From positions 1 through 56,666 of the forward strand of contig NZ_JAQGNQ010000123.1 of assembly GCF_028291745.1 (NCBI RefSeq): 56,666 bases of DNA. The letters are read 5' to 3'. Shown one piece after another: positions 24,384-33,119 of this stretch (its first letter is position 1; each line of letters opens with the position of its first letter). This DNA is from Ramlibacter sp. Lineage in GTDB: Bacteria; Pseudomonadota; Gammaproteobacteria; Burkholderiales; Burkholderiaceae_C. Below the pieces are notes generated by a model, which was not told the DNA's origin, did not search any database, and saw only the letters and a program-made list of their open reading frames with translations. Both the position numbers and the translations under genes were made by a program.

Positions 24384-25316
24384 TCAGGCCAGCGCGCCGG
24401 CGTTGGGCATGGTGAAGCCGACCTGGTCGAGCGAAGCTTGCAGCGTCTTCTGCTGCGCGGCGTCGAGCTCCACCAGCGGCGGGCGCACGTGCAGCCAGTC
24501 CTGCCGGCCCGTCTTCCAGGCGATCGCCGCCTTCATCGCGGCGATCAGAGGAAACTGCGCGAAGGCGGCGCGCGTCGTGTCCAGCTTCTTCTGCTGCTCG
24601 TCGGCGTCGGCCTGCTTCCAGGTCTTGTACAACTGCACGATGGCGGTGGGATTGACGTTGGCCGTCGCCGTGATGCAGCCGGGGCCGCCCGCGCGCAGGT
24701 CCGCCAGCAGGAAGCTTTCGCTGCCCGCGTACACGCCAAAGCCCTGCGGCCCGAACTCCTCGATGAATGACTTCGTGTAGTGCCAGTCGCCGCCACTGTC
24801 CTTCATGCCCGCGACGATGCCCGGGTAGGACTTCAGCAGGCGCGCCACCAGGCCGCGCGTGATGGGCGTGTTCGACACGGGCGGGATGTGATACAGGTAG
24901 ACGCGCAGGCGCTCGTCCGCCACTGCATCGATCACGCTGGCGAAGGCGCGGTACAGGCCTTCCTCGCTCACGCCCTTGTAGTAGAAGGGCGGCAGCATCA
25001 GGCAGCCGCCGACGCCGGCCTGCACCGCGCGCCGGGTCAGCTCGATGGAATCGGAGATCGCGCAGCAGCCGGTGCCGGGCATGAGGCGCGCCGGATCCAC
25101 GCCGGCTTCGAGCAGCGCATCCAGCAGCTTGCGCTTCTCCGCCACCGACATCGAGTTCGCCTCGGAGTTGGTCCCGAAGATCGCCAGCCCCACCTCCTGG
25201 TCCAGCAGCCAGCGGCAATGGCGGATGAAGCGGTCCGCATCGGGCGTGTAGTCGGCGTTGAACGGCGTGAGGACGGGCGAGAAGACGCCCTGCAGGCGGG
25301 TGGTGGCAGCAGTCAT
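24384..25316 (-). CDS. Dihydrodipicolinate-synthase-family aldolase/dehydratase
   Basis: A 310-residue class I lyase of the DapA superfamily. The Schiff-base lysine is in GMKDSGGDW, the catalytic tyrosine in YLYHIPPVSNTP, and the GTNSEANSMS strip replaces the GTTGE loop of DapA. GTNxE-type members act on 2-keto-3-deoxy sugar acids: keto-deoxy-arabonate or -glucarate dehydratases and KDG aldolases. Context with an IlvD/Edd dehydratase and two Bug receptors supports sugar-acid breakdown rather than lysine synthesis. The ATG at 25314-25316 gives a normal start; the frame stays open far upstream only because it runs antisense to the IlvD/Edd gene. It is divergent from the second Bug gene. Confidence 0.88.
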   Translation of the reverse strand: MTAATTRLQGVFSPVLTPFNADYTPDADRFIRHCRWLLDQEVGLAIFGTNSEANSMSVAEKRKLLDALLEAGVDPARLMPGTGCCAISDSIELTRRAVQAGVGGCLMLPPFYYKGVSEEGLYRAFASVIDAVADERLRVYLYHIPPVSNTPITRGLVARLLKSYPGIVAGMKDSGGDWHYTKSFIEEFGPQGFGVYAGSESFLLADLRAGGPGCITATANVNPTAIVQLYKTWKQADADEQQKKLDTTRAAFAQFPLIAAMKAAIAWKTGRQDWLHVRPPLVELDAAQQKTLQASLDQVGFTMPNAGALA

Positions 25317-25342
25317 GGTGGGCGATTGTGGAGTGCGGGAAT

Positions 25343-25356
25343 GCAAAGTATTTTGC
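25343..25356. promoter_or_regulatory. Small inverted repeat in a divergent control region
   Basis: GCAAA-GTAT-TTTGC lies 26 bp upstream of the DHDPS-family start and 92 bp upstream of the divergent Bug gene. It could be an operator for a regulator of sugar-acid genes; the short arms make chance possible. Confidence 0.35.
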
Positions 25357-25448
25357 GTCAGAAGATAGGGCAAGCGTGTTTCCACTGGACGCCGGCCTGC
25401 GCACACTGCGTCCTGGAGCAATCCATTCGAATATCCAGGAGACAAGAC

Positions 25449-26432
25449 TTGCCCCAGAAACTTCGCCGCGGCCTGTGTGCCGCCGTCATTGCCGCTGCCT
25501 TGCTGCCCGCCGCCGCCCTCGCGGCGTGGCCCGACCGCCCGCTCAAGCTGGTCGTGCCGTATCCCCCGGGTGGCGCCACCGACGTGATCGGCCGCATCGT
25601 CGCGCAGCGCCTCGGAACGGCCCTCGGCCAGAGCGTGGTGATCGACAACCGCGGCGGCGCCGGCGGCAACATCGGCGCCGACGCGGTGGCCAAGTCCAGG
25701 CCCGATGGCTACACGCTGCTGATGGCGGCCATGACCTCGCATTCGACGATGGCGCGGCTGGAACGCGGCCACCTCGCGTACGACTTGCAGAAGGACCTGA
25801 CGGCCGTCCAGGTGGTGGGCTACGTGCCCCTCGTGTTCATCGTGCATCCTTCCGTGCCTGCCACCACGTTCCAGCAACTGGTGAGCTATGCGAAAGCGAA
25901 TCCGAAGAAGCTGACCTATGCCTCCTCCGGCGCCGGCGCGCCGCAGCGCATGGCGGTCGAGATGTTCCGCATGCAAAGCGGCGCCGACATGATCCACGTG
26001 CCGTACAAGGGCAGCGGCCCGGCGATGATCGACCTGGTGGGCGGCCAGGTGCTGATGGCGGCCGAAACCGTCCCGGCGGCGCTGCAGCAGATCAAGGCCG
26101 GCAAGCTGCGCGCGCTGGCCGTCACCACGCCGCAGCGCATCTCCATGCTGCCCGACGTGCCGACCGTCAACGAATCCGGCTGGAAGGACTTCGACGTGGT
26201 CTCCACCTTCGGCGTCATGGTCCCCGCCGGCACGCCGGCCGGCGTGATCGCGAAGCTGAACGCCGAAATCGGCAAGATCATGCAGGACCCGGCGGCCAAG
26301 GAGCAGTTCCTGCAGCAGGGCGTCTATGCCCTGCCGCCGCAGACCCCCGCCGAAGCCAGCACCCGCCTCAAGGCCGAAGTGGCCAAGTGGGCGAAGGTGA
26401 TCGAAGAGACCGGCGTCAAGGCGGACGAGTAA
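25449..26432 (+). CDS. Tripartite tricarboxylate transporter substrate-binding protein (Bug family), TTG start
   Basis: A 327-residue Bug receptor. No ATG exists near the proper N-terminus; TTG 25449 with AGGAGA six bases before it opens the signal peptide (PQKLRRGLCAAVIAAALLPA, cleavage at ALAA). The leader CAGGAGACAAG is the same as before the Bug gene at 20529. Mature landmarks: AWPDRPLKLVVPYPPGG, DNRGGAGGNIGADAVAKS, VPYKGSGPAM. It precedes the IlvD/Edd gene by 30 bp and is divergent from the DHDPS-family gene, so the ligand is probably an aldonate or aldarate. Confidence 0.9.
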   Translation: MPQKLRRGLCAAVIAAALLPAAALAAWPDRPLKLVVPYPPGGATDVIGRIVAQRLGTALGQSVVIDNRGGAGGNIGADAVAKSRPDGYTLLMAAMTSHSTMARLERGHLAYDLQKDLTAVQVVGYVPLVFIVHPSVPATTFQQLVSYAKANPKKLTYASSGAGAPQRMAVEMFRMQSGADMIHVPYKGSGPAMIDLVGGQVLMAAETVPAALQQIKAGKLRALAVTTPQRISMLPDVPTVNESGWKDFDVVSTFGVMVPAGTPAGVIAKLNAEIGKIMQDPAAKEQFLQQGVYALPPQTPAEASTRLKAEVAKWAKVIEETGVKADE

Positions 26433-26462
26433 GCGTCGCATGACCCATGATGAAATGATGAA

Positions 26463-28193
26463 ATGACAAAGCAAGACGACTCCACCGGCATGCGCAAGGG
26501 CCTCGTCAACTACGGTGACGCGGGCTTCTCGCTGTTCCTGCGCAAGGCCTTCATCAAGGGCGCAGGGCTCACCGACAACGCGCTCGAACGCCCCGTGATC
26601 GGCATTGCCGACACCGGCAGCGGCTACAACCCGTGCCACGGCAACATGCCGCAGCTGATCGAGGCGGTGCAGCGCGGGATCATGCTGGCCGGCGGCCTGC
26701 CGGTAAGGTTCCCGACGATCTCGATCGGCGAGAGCTTCGCCACGCCGACCAGCATGTACCTGCGCAACCTCATGTCCATGGACACCGAGGAAATGTTGCG
26801 CGCGCAACCGATGGACGCCGTCGTCCTGATCGGCGGCTGCGACAAGACCGTGCCCGCGCAGCTGATGGGAGCCGCTTCCGCCGGCCTGCCCGCCATCCAG
26901 CTGATCACCGGCTCCATGCTGACCGGCTCGCACCGCGGCGAGACGGTCGGCGCCTGCACCGACTGCCGCCGCTACTGGGGCAAGTTCCGCGCGGAGGAGA
27001 TCGACCAGCAGGAGATCGACGACGTCAACAACCAGCTGGTGGCCAGCGTGGGCACCTGCTCGGTGATGGGCACGGCCAGCACCATGGCGTGCATCGCGGA
27101 GGCGCTGGGCATGACGGTGCCCGGTTGCGCCTCGCCGCCGGCGGTGACGTCGGCGCGCATGCGGGTGGCGGAACACACCGGCACGGTCGCCGTGCAGATG
27201 GCCAAGAGCGGCCTGACCATCGACAAGATCCTGACCGAGAAGGCGTTCGAAAACGCCATGCGCGTGCTGCTTGCCATCGGCGGCTCGACCAACGCGATCG
27301 TGCACCTGACGGCGATCGCCGGCCGCCTCGGCTTCGAGGTCGATCTGAAGGCGCTGGACCGCATGGGTCGCGAGACGCCGGTGCTGGTGGACCTCAAGCC
27401 CTCCGGTGCGCACTACATGGAGCACTTCCACGCCGCCGGCGGCATGACCACGCTGCTGCGCGAGCTCAAGCCGCTGCTGCACCTGGACGCCCTGACGGTC
27501 ACCGGCCGCACCCTGGGCGAGGAGCTGGAAAGTGCCAGCCCGCCCTTCCAGCAGGACGTGATCCGCACGCGCGAAAATCCGATCTACCCGCAGGGCGGCA
27601 TCGCGGTGCTGCAGGGCAACCTGGCGCCCGGCGGCGCCATCATCAAGCAGTCCGCGGCCGATCCGAAGCTGATGGAGCACGAGGGTCGGGCGGTGGTGTT
27701 CGAAGGCCTGCAGGACCTGGCCGAGCGCATCGACAGCGACGCCCTGGACGTCAAGGCCGACGACATCCTGGTGCTGAAGAACATCGGCCCCAAGGGTGCG
27801 CCCGGCATGCCGGAGGCCGGCTACATCCCGCTGCCGCGCAAGCTGGCGCGCCAGGGTGTGAAGGACATGGTGCGGATCTCGGACGGCCGCATGAGCGGCA
27901 CCGCCTTCGGGACCATCGTGCTGCACGTGACGCCCGAGTCGGCGGTCGGCGGGCCGTTCGCCCACGTGCGCAATGGCGACCGCATCCGCCTCTCGGTGAA
28001 GCAACGCGAGATCAGCCTGCTGGTCTCCGACGAAGAACTCGCCCGCCGTGCCAGGGAGCAGCCCGTGCAGGTGCCCACCGCCGACCGGGGCTACCGCAAG
28101 CTGTTCCTCACGACGGTGACGCAGGCGGACAAGGGAGTGGACTTCGACTTCCTGGCGGCACCGGAAATCAAGGGGACAGTGCCCAGGGCGTGA
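26463..28193 (+). CDS. IlvD/Edd-family dehydratase, probably sugar-acid specific
   Basis: A 576-residue iron-sulfur dehydratase. The cluster cysteines are in YNPCHGN, GGCDKT and GTCSVMGTAST, and GACTDCRRYWGKF plus SDGRMSGTAFG complete the family pattern. The ACTDCRRYWGKFRA strip is characteristic of the aldonate group (L-arabonate and related acids) more than of dihydroxy-acid dehydratase for branched amino acids; the substrate assignment is inference. The DHDPS-family gene across the shared control region would act on the 2-keto-3-deoxy product, as in the non-phosphorylated L-arabinose route. Starts 30 bp after the Bug gene. Confidence 0.91.
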   Translation: MTKQDDSTGMRKGLVNYGDAGFSLFLRKAFIKGAGLTDNALERPVIGIADTGSGYNPCHGNMPQLIEAVQRGIMLAGGLPVRFPTISIGESFATPTSMYLRNLMSMDTEEMLRAQPMDAVVLIGGCDKTVPAQLMGAASAGLPAIQLITGSMLTGSHRGETVGACTDCRRYWGKFRAEEIDQQEIDDVNNQLVASVGTCSVMGTASTMACIAEALGMTVPGCASPPAVTSARMRVAEHTGTVAVQMAKSGLTIDKILTEKAFENAMRVLLAIGGSTNAIVHLTAIAGRLGFEVDLKALDRMGRETPVLVDLKPSGAHYMEHFHAAGGMTTLLRELKPLLHLDALTVTGRTLGEELESASPPFQQDVIRTRENPIYPQGGIAVLQGNLAPGGAIIKQSAADPKLMEHEGRAVVFEGLQDLAERIDSDALDVKADDILVLKNIGPKGAPGMPEAGYIPLPRKLARQGVKDMVRISDGRMSGTAFGTIVLHVTPESAVGGPFAHVRNGDRIRLSVKQREISLLVSDEELARRAREQPVQVPTADRGYRKLFLTTVTQADKGVDFDFLAAPEIKGTVPRA

Positions 28194-28217
28194 GCCGATG
28201 GCGCTGCTATTCGCAGC

Positions 28218-28242
28218 GTGGATTGTGCGCAGCGCAATCCAC
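28218..28242. terminator. Hairpin between convergent dehydratase and cytochrome b genes
   Basis: GTGGATTG and its reverse complement CAATCCAC flank a 9-base GC-rich loop. It lies in the 57-bp gap between two convergent genes, where a shared terminator is expected; no T-run is seen. Confidence 0.5.
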
Positions 28243-28250
28243 CCTGCGGC

Positions 28251-28796
28251 TCACCGCCGCGCCGGCCACATCCGGCCGAACACCTCGTCGCGGTCGATCA
28301 GCAGGTGCTTGAGTCCGCCCAGGACATGCAGCACCAGCAGCGCCACGGTCACCCACACCAGGGTCGAGTGGATATCGAACAGCTGCTGCGCTGTCGCCTT
28401 CGCCGGCGTGACCCATCGCGGCAACGCGATCCCGAAGAACTGCAGGCCGGCCTTGCTGTAGCTGGCGCCGAGGATGCCGGTCAAGGGCAGCAGCACCATC
28501 ACAACGTACAACAGCCACTGCACGAGCTCGGACAGCCGCACCTGCCAGCGCGGAATGGCTGAGGGCAGGGGCTGTGGCCGGTGGAAGATGCGCCAGAGGA
28601 TGCGCAGCACCACCAGCGTGAAGACGATCAGGCCGATCGATTTGTGCAAATCGAAATAGCGCTCGCCACCCGGCTCCTCCTCCACGGTCATCATGAACCA
28701 GCCGAGTCCGGCCATGAATGTGATCAGGGCGGCGAGGACCCAATGGAGGAAGACGGCCGGGGTGGAATAGCGCCAGGGGGTGGAAGTGGAAGTCAT
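28251..28796 (-). CDS. Cytochrome b561-type di-haem membrane protein
   Basis: A 181-residue four-helix protein of the CybB/b561 bacterial family. Haem-ligand histidines are in VFLHWVLAAL, FDLHKSIGL, FDIHSTLVW and LHVLGGLKHLLIDRD, the classical spacing for two b haems. Such proteins pass electrons from quinol to other acceptors, for instance superoxide or periplasmic partners. The final LKHLLIDRDEVF strip is typical. The ATG at 28794-28796 is well placed. Upstream on the same strand is an MFS transporter with a 24-bp gap, so they might share a transcript, though no functional link is obvious. Confidence 0.92.
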   Translation of the reverse strand: MTSTSTPWRYSTPAVFLHWVLAALITFMAGLGWFMMTVEEEPGGERYFDLHKSIGLIVFTLVVLRILWRIFHRPQPLPSAIPRWQVRLSELVQWLLYVVMVLLPLTGILGASYSKAGLQFFGIALPRWVTPAKATAQQLFDIHSTLVWVTVALLVLHVLGGLKHLLIDRDEVFGRMWPARR

Positions 28797-28820
28797 GGTC
28801 AGCAGGAGAAGGATTCGAAT

Positions 28821-30404
28821 CTAGCGGCGACCCTCGGCCGCGTGTTTGCGCAGGTCCATGCAGGGTGCGCGAAAGGCCGCGAAGGCGCCCAGGGCGGCAA
28901 ACACGGCCAGCACGCCGAACACGATGTGGAAGGCGTGCTCCACCCGGGCCGGGTCCAGGCCCTGCAACTGCAGCGCGTCGGCGCCGCCCTGGGGCGGCTG
29001 CAGCAGCACGAAGGCGAGCCCGCCGAAGGCCGCGGTGCCGATGGTCGCACCGCTGGAGCGCGTCAATGCGAGCAGGGCGGCCGCCGCGCCCAGGCGCTGG
29101 CGTCCGGCCAGGATCTGCGTGGCCAGCTGCGAGCTGGGCATGACCGTGCCGAAGCCGACACCGCACACCGCGGCGACCGCCGTGATCAACCACGGAAACG
29201 GCGGCAGCACGGCCATGGCAAGGATCCCGAGCGCTGCCGCCCCGAGGCCGAACGGCGGCAGCCGCCCGCTGGTGCCGGTGCGCGCGCTGAAGCGGCCGTT
29301 GAGGGTGGAGCCCACCACGATGCCGGCGGTGAGCGGCAGCAACTGCAGGCCGGCGTCCATCGCGCTGGCGTGGCGCGCCACCTGCAGGTAGATCGGCAGC
29401 AGGAAGAGCAGCGCGAACATCGTGCCCGCGAAACCGATCACCGAGGCGCACACCCAGTAGACGCCGGGCAAGCGCAGGATGTCCAGCGGCAGGAAGGCAT
29501 TGGGATGGCTGCTCTGCTGCCGGGCCAGCACGATGCCGCTGCCGACCGCCACAGCCACCAGCAAGGCGCTGGGCAGCGAGAGCGGCTGGAAGCTGTGGCC
29601 CACCTGGCCGAACCACAGCAGCGTACTGGTTGCACAGACCACGAACAGGACGAAGCCCAGCGGATCGTAAGGCGCGTGCCGCGCCGCGGACGGTAGCGCT
29701 TTCGGCAACAGGCTCATGCGCCAGAAGGCAAGCAGCGCCAGTGGCAGGTTGGCCAGGAACAGCCAGCGCCAGTCGCCGTGGTGCACGACGAAGCCGCCCA
29801 CCAGCGGACCGCCGACGCTGGAGGTGGTGAAGATCACCGCGAAGTAGCCCTGGTAGCGCGGCCGGTCCCAGGGCGGGACCAGCTCGCCGATGAGGGCTTG
29901 CGACAGCACCATCAGGCCGCCGCCTCCCAGGCCCTGCAGCACGCGCGCGGCGATCAGCAGCAGCATCGTGGGGGCGATGGCACACGCAAGCGAGCCGAGC
30001 GCGAACACGGTCAGCGCCGCCAGCATGATGTTGCGGCGGCCGAAGCGGTCCCCGAGCCGACCGTACAGGGGCGCGGTGACGGTCGCGGCCAGCAGGTAGC
30101 CGGCGGCGATCCACGAGGTCTGCGAGAGCCCGCCGAGTTCGGTCGCGATCCGCGGCGTCGCGGTCACGAGCAGCGTCTGGTCGACCGCGCCCATGAACAT
30201 CGGCAGCATGACCGCACTGAACAGGGCGAAGAACGACGAGCGCGCGATGCCGGTGTTTCCCGGTGGCGCGGCGCTCTCGCTGCCGGACTCGGCGTCCTCG
30301 CCACCGGTGGTGGAGGAAGGCAGGCTGCCTTCGGAAAGCAGGCTGGTAGGGTCCTCGCGTGCCGGCGCGGCGGTGCCGGCGGCTTGTTCTTCGTTATGAC
30401 GCAC
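28821..30404 (-). CDS. MFS drug/proton antiporter, DHA2 (EmrB) type
   Basis: An inner-membrane efflux carrier of about 527 residues with some 14 predicted helices. MFS landmarks: motif A GRLGDRFGRRN, motif B-like ARVLQGLGGGGLM, motif C region SVGGPLVGGFV. The N-terminal ~55 residues are a Ser/Gly/Glu-rich cytoplasmic tail. No ATG exists in frame near the correct end; GTG at 30402-30404 is the most reasonable start, since the frame further upstream is antisense to the aldo/keto reductase. The cargo is unknown. It is divergent from the aldo/keto reductase and followed by cytochrome b561. Confidence 0.85.
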   Translation of the reverse strand: MRHNEEQAAGTAAPAREDPTSLLSEGSLPSSTTGGEDAESGSESAAPPGNTGIARSSFFALFSAVMLPMFMGAVDQTLLVTATPRIATELGGLSQTSWIAAGYLLAATVTAPLYGRLGDRFGRRNIMLAALTVFALGSLACAIAPTMLLLIAARVLQGLGGGGLMVLSQALIGELVPPWDRPRYQGYFAVIFTTSSVGGPLVGGFVVHHGDWRWLFLANLPLALLAFWRMSLLPKALPSAARHAPYDPLGFVLFVVCATSTLLWFGQVGHSFQPLSLPSALLVAVAVGSGIVLARQQSSHPNAFLPLDILRLPGVYWVCASVIGFAGTMFALLFLLPIYLQVARHASAMDAGLQLLPLTAGIVVGSTLNGRFSARTGTSGRLPPFGLGAAALGILAMAVLPPFPWLITAVAAVCGVGFGTVMPSSQLATQILAGRQRLGAAAALLALTRSSGATIGTAAFGGLAFVLLQPPQGGADALQLQGLDPARVEHAFHIVFGVLAVFAALGAFAAFRAPCMDLRKHAAEGRR

Positions 30405-30516
30405 GACCGCATCGTAAGCGAGCCGGCTCCCGGGTGCAGCGCCGGGTCGGATCGCTCCTACAGCCGCCGCCCAGGCCGCCGCTGCGTTATGGTCCGGACT
30501 GCTGCTGGAGGCCGCC

Positions 30517-31350
30517 ATGAACGCCGAGATGCATACCCGCCCCATTCCCTGTACCGGCGAGCCCTTGCCCGTGATCGGCTGCGGCACGTACATGGGCTTC
30601 GACCACGCGCCTGGCAGCGGCGAATTCACGCAGTTGCCTGACGTGCTCGCCGCCCTGTTCGCCGGCGGCGGCAGCGTGGTCGACAGCTCGCCCATGTATG
30701 GCAAGGCGGAAGCGGCAGTCGGGCAGTTGCTTGACGAGGCGGGCACGCGCCCGCAGGCCTTCGTCGCGACCAAGGTCTGGACCACCGGTCGCGCCGCCGG
30801 CATCCGGCAGATGGAAAACTCCTTGCGCCTGCTGCGCACCGAGCGGGTCGACCTGCTCCAGGTGCACAACCTGGTCGATTGCGAGAACCAGCTGGCGACG
30901 CTGCGCGCGTGGCAGCAGCAGGGTCGCGTGCGCTACATCGGCATCACGCACTACACGGCCTCCGCGTATGCCGAGGTGGAGGCGGTGCTGCGACGCGAGC
31001 GCCTGGACTTTTTGCAGATCAACTACTCGGCGCAGGAGCGCGAGGCCGAGCGCCGCCTGTTGCCGCTGGCCGCCGAACGCGGCGTCGCCGTGCTGGTGAA
31101 CCGGCCCCTGGGTGGTGGTGGCCTCTTGCGACGCCTGCGCGCCCGGGCACTGCCCGCGTGGGCCGACGAGATCGGCTGCACGACCTGGTCGCAACTGCTG
31201 CTGAAATTTGCGCTCAGCCATCCGGCCGTGACCTGTGCGATCCCGGGAAGCGGCAGTCCGGTGCACATGGCGCAGAACGCGTTGGCCGGGCGCGGCGCGC
31301 CACCGGAGCCTGCGTTCTGGACCGACAAGCTCGCTGCCTTGGCGGCCTGA
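30517..31350 (+). CDS. Aldo/keto reductase
   Basis: A 277-residue (alpha/beta)8 NADPH-dependent reductase. The catalytic tetrad can be picked out: Asp in VVDSSPMYG, Tyr in the same strip, Lys in VATKVW and His in LLQVHN. The later PGSGSPVHMAQN strip is the cofactor-phosphate loop. An ATG 12 bp inside the gene (30529) is an alternative start; the first lies 7 bp after GGAGG. It converts an unknown aldehyde or ketone to an alcohol. It stands alone between the divergent DHA2 carrier and a convergent small gene. Confidence 0.9.
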   Translation: MNAEMHTRPIPCTGEPLPVIGCGTYMGFDHAPGSGEFTQLPDVLAALFAGGGSVVDSSPMYGKAEAAVGQLLDEAGTRPQAFVATKVWTTGRAAGIRQMENSLRLLRTERVDLLQVHNLVDCENQLATLRAWQQQGRVRYIGITHYTASAYAEVEAVLRRERLDFLQINYSAQEREAERRLLPLAAERGVAVLVNRPLGGGGLLRRLRARALPAWADEIGCTTWSQLLLKFALSHPAVTCAIPGSGSPVHMAQNALAGRGAPPEPAFWTDKLAALAA

Positions 31351-31365
31351 GAATTGCGGCTGCGC

Positions 31366-31587
31366 TCAGCGTTTTCGAAAGAACGCGTCGCGGATGCCCT
31401 GCACGAACCGGTAGCCGGGGGTCTCACGCCAGCACCGCGCCAGGCCGGCGGCCACGGCCTGCAGCAGCGTGCGCCAGCGCGGATTGGGGGCGACGCCGCT
31501 GCTGCGCTCGCGCCGGCGCGTTCCCACCCACGTGAACACCGCCGCGGTCGCGGCCGCGGCGATCAACAGATCGGAGTCGTCGCTCAT
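31366..31587 (-). CDS. Small single-helix membrane protein
   Basis: A 73-residue protein with one N-terminal membrane helix (LLIAAAATAAVFTWVG, about residues 7-22) followed by a basic cytoplasmic tail rich in Arg. AAGGAGG sits just before the ATG, an excellent ribosome site, which supports a real gene despite its size. No domain is recognised. It follows the OxlT-like carrier by 33 bp on the same strand and ends opposite the aldo/keto reductase. Confidence 0.7.
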   Translation of the reverse strand: MSDDSDLLIAAAATAAVFTWVGTRRRERSSGVAPNPRWRTLLQAVAAGLARCWRETPGYRFVQGIRDAFFRKR

Positions 31588-31620
31588 AAGCCTCCTTGCA
31601 GCCGGACCGGTCGAGCCCTC

Positions 31621-32934
31621 TCACGCTTCCTGCGCCGACCGGTCCATCTGTGCCGCCCGCATCGGCCGCAGCACGAACCACGCCATCAATGCGGCGATGG
31701 CATTCAGCGCCGCGGCGACCAGGAACACCGCTTGCCAGCTGTGGGTCGCGGCGGCCAGCACGCTCGACAAGGGAACCAGCAACGAGGCGGTGCCCTTGGC
31801 CGTGTACAGCAGTCCCGCGTTGGCGGCGGCGTTCTTCGAACCGAAGGTATCGGCGCAGGTGGAAGGGAACAGGCTGTAGATCTCGCCCCAGGCAAAGAAG
31901 ACAAGGCCCGTCAGCACCACGAAGGCCACCGGGCTCTGGCCGAACGTGTACAGCGCCATGATGCCGAGCGCTTCGAGCCCGAACGCGATCAGCATCGTCA
32001 GCTCGCGGCCGATCTGGTCCGACACCCAGCCGAAGAAGGGACGCGTGACGCCGTTGAGGACGCGGTCGATCGCCAGCGCGAAGGTCAGCGCGGGCAGCAC
32101 CAGGCCCATGATGCTCACCGGCACGTCGGCAATCTTGAAGTCCTTGGCGATCGGCGCCAGCTGCGCCACGGCCATGAGCCCGCCCGCGCCCACCATCACG
32201 AACATCACGTACATGACCCAGAACACCGGCTTGCGAATGACTTCGCTGGGCCCGTATTCGCGGCGCGTCTGCTGCACCTTGCTGGTCTTGGCGATTTTGC
32301 GGGACTCGGGAGCGACGGTCAGCAGCCAGGAGAGCGCGAACACGATCAGCCCCTGGCCGATGCCGAAGTAGAAGAAAGCCGCCTCGTAGCCACTGGACTT
32401 GATGAAGGCCGAGATCGGCACGATGGTCAGCGCCGAGCCAGCGCCAAAGCCGGCCGCCGTCAGGCCCGCGGCCAGTCCGCGCCGGTCCGGGAACCACTTG
32501 AGCGAGTTGCCCACGCAGGTGCCGTACACCGCGCCCGCGCCGATGCCGCCGACCGCCGCGCCGACGTACAGCAGGGTCAATGTGTCGGCATAGGAATTGA
32601 TGACCCAGCCGATGCCGCAGAGGATCCCGCCGACCATCACGACGATGCGCGGGCCGAAGCGGTCGACCAGATACCCTTCGATCGGCACCAGCCAGGTTTC
32701 GGTCAGCACGAAGATTGTGAAGGCCACCTGGATGGCCGCGCGGCTCCAGCCGTGCCGGTCGCCGATCGGGTTGACGAACAGCGTCCAGCCGTACTGCAGG
32801 TTGGCGATCATCGCCATGCAGACGATGCCGATCGCCAGCTGCCCCCAACGGTAGCCGGAGCCGCGCGCGACCTGCGTCGTCGCGGCGTCCGCGGCAACCG
32901 GGTAGGCGGCGCTTGTGTTGCCCAGGATGGCCAT
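31621..32934 (-). CDS. MFS transporter, oxalate/formate antiporter (OxlT) type
   Basis: A 437-residue MFS carrier with about 12 helices. LQYGWTLFVNPIGDRHGWS near the N-terminus and FGAGSALTIVPISAFI are typical of the OFA (oxalate/formate antiporter) group; motif A is DRFGPR and its second copy VSDQIGRE. ATG at 32932-32934 has AAGGAGACACC just before it. OFA proteins carry monocarboxylates such as oxalate, formate, lactate or pyruvate; the true cargo is unknown. It lies downstream of the indolepyruvate oxidoreductase on the same strand with a 183-bp gap and a hairpin, so it is probably separate. Confidence 0.9.
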   Translation of the reverse strand: MAILGNTSAAYPVAADAATTQVARGSGYRWGQLAIGIVCMAMIANLQYGWTLFVNPIGDRHGWSRAAIQVAFTIFVLTETWLVPIEGYLVDRFGPRIVVMVGGILCGIGWVINSYADTLTLLYVGAAVGGIGAGAVYGTCVGNSLKWFPDRRGLAAGLTAAGFGAGSALTIVPISAFIKSSGYEAAFFYFGIGQGLIVFALSWLLTVAPESRKIAKTSKVQQTRREYGPSEVIRKPVFWVMYVMFVMVGAGGLMAVAQLAPIAKDFKIADVPVSIMGLVLPALTFALAIDRVLNGVTRPFFGWVSDQIGRELTMLIAFGLEALGIMALYTFGQSPVAFVVLTGLVFFAWGEIYSLFPSTCADTFGSKNAAANAGLLYTAKGTASLLVPLSSVLAAATHSWQAVFLVAAALNAIAALMAWFVLRPMRAAQMDRSAQEA

Positions 32935-33099
32935 GGTGTCTCCTTGCTTCGAATGCGTGGTTCTCTGCGACTGCGGCCGGCGAATCGCCTGACCGCAAGC
33001 TGACCCAGAGATGCTGCATCCTGACCGACTGCTGACCAAATGGGGTTTTCCCGGGCCGCCCGGCAGCAGGCAAGCCGCGGCGCAGGCGAGCCGTCGACC

Positions 33100-33119
33100 A
33101 GGGCCTGTGAACAGGCCCT
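33100..33119 (-). terminator. Perfect 9-bp hairpin at the end of the indolepyruvate oxidoreductase gene
   Basis: AGGGCCTGT-GA-ACAGGCCCT overlaps the stop codon of the minus-strand gene at 33118. A nearly identical palindrome ends the molybdopterin-subunit gene at 47126-47143. No T-run follows, so it may work as an mRNA end-stabilising hairpin or rho-linked terminator. Confidence 0.55.

Noticed and set aside
24384..28004. A 1206-residue open frame on the minus strand
   Set aside because: Only its last 310 codons (24384-25316) are the DHDPS-family gene. The rest is antisense to the Bug and IlvD/Edd genes, open because of high GC.
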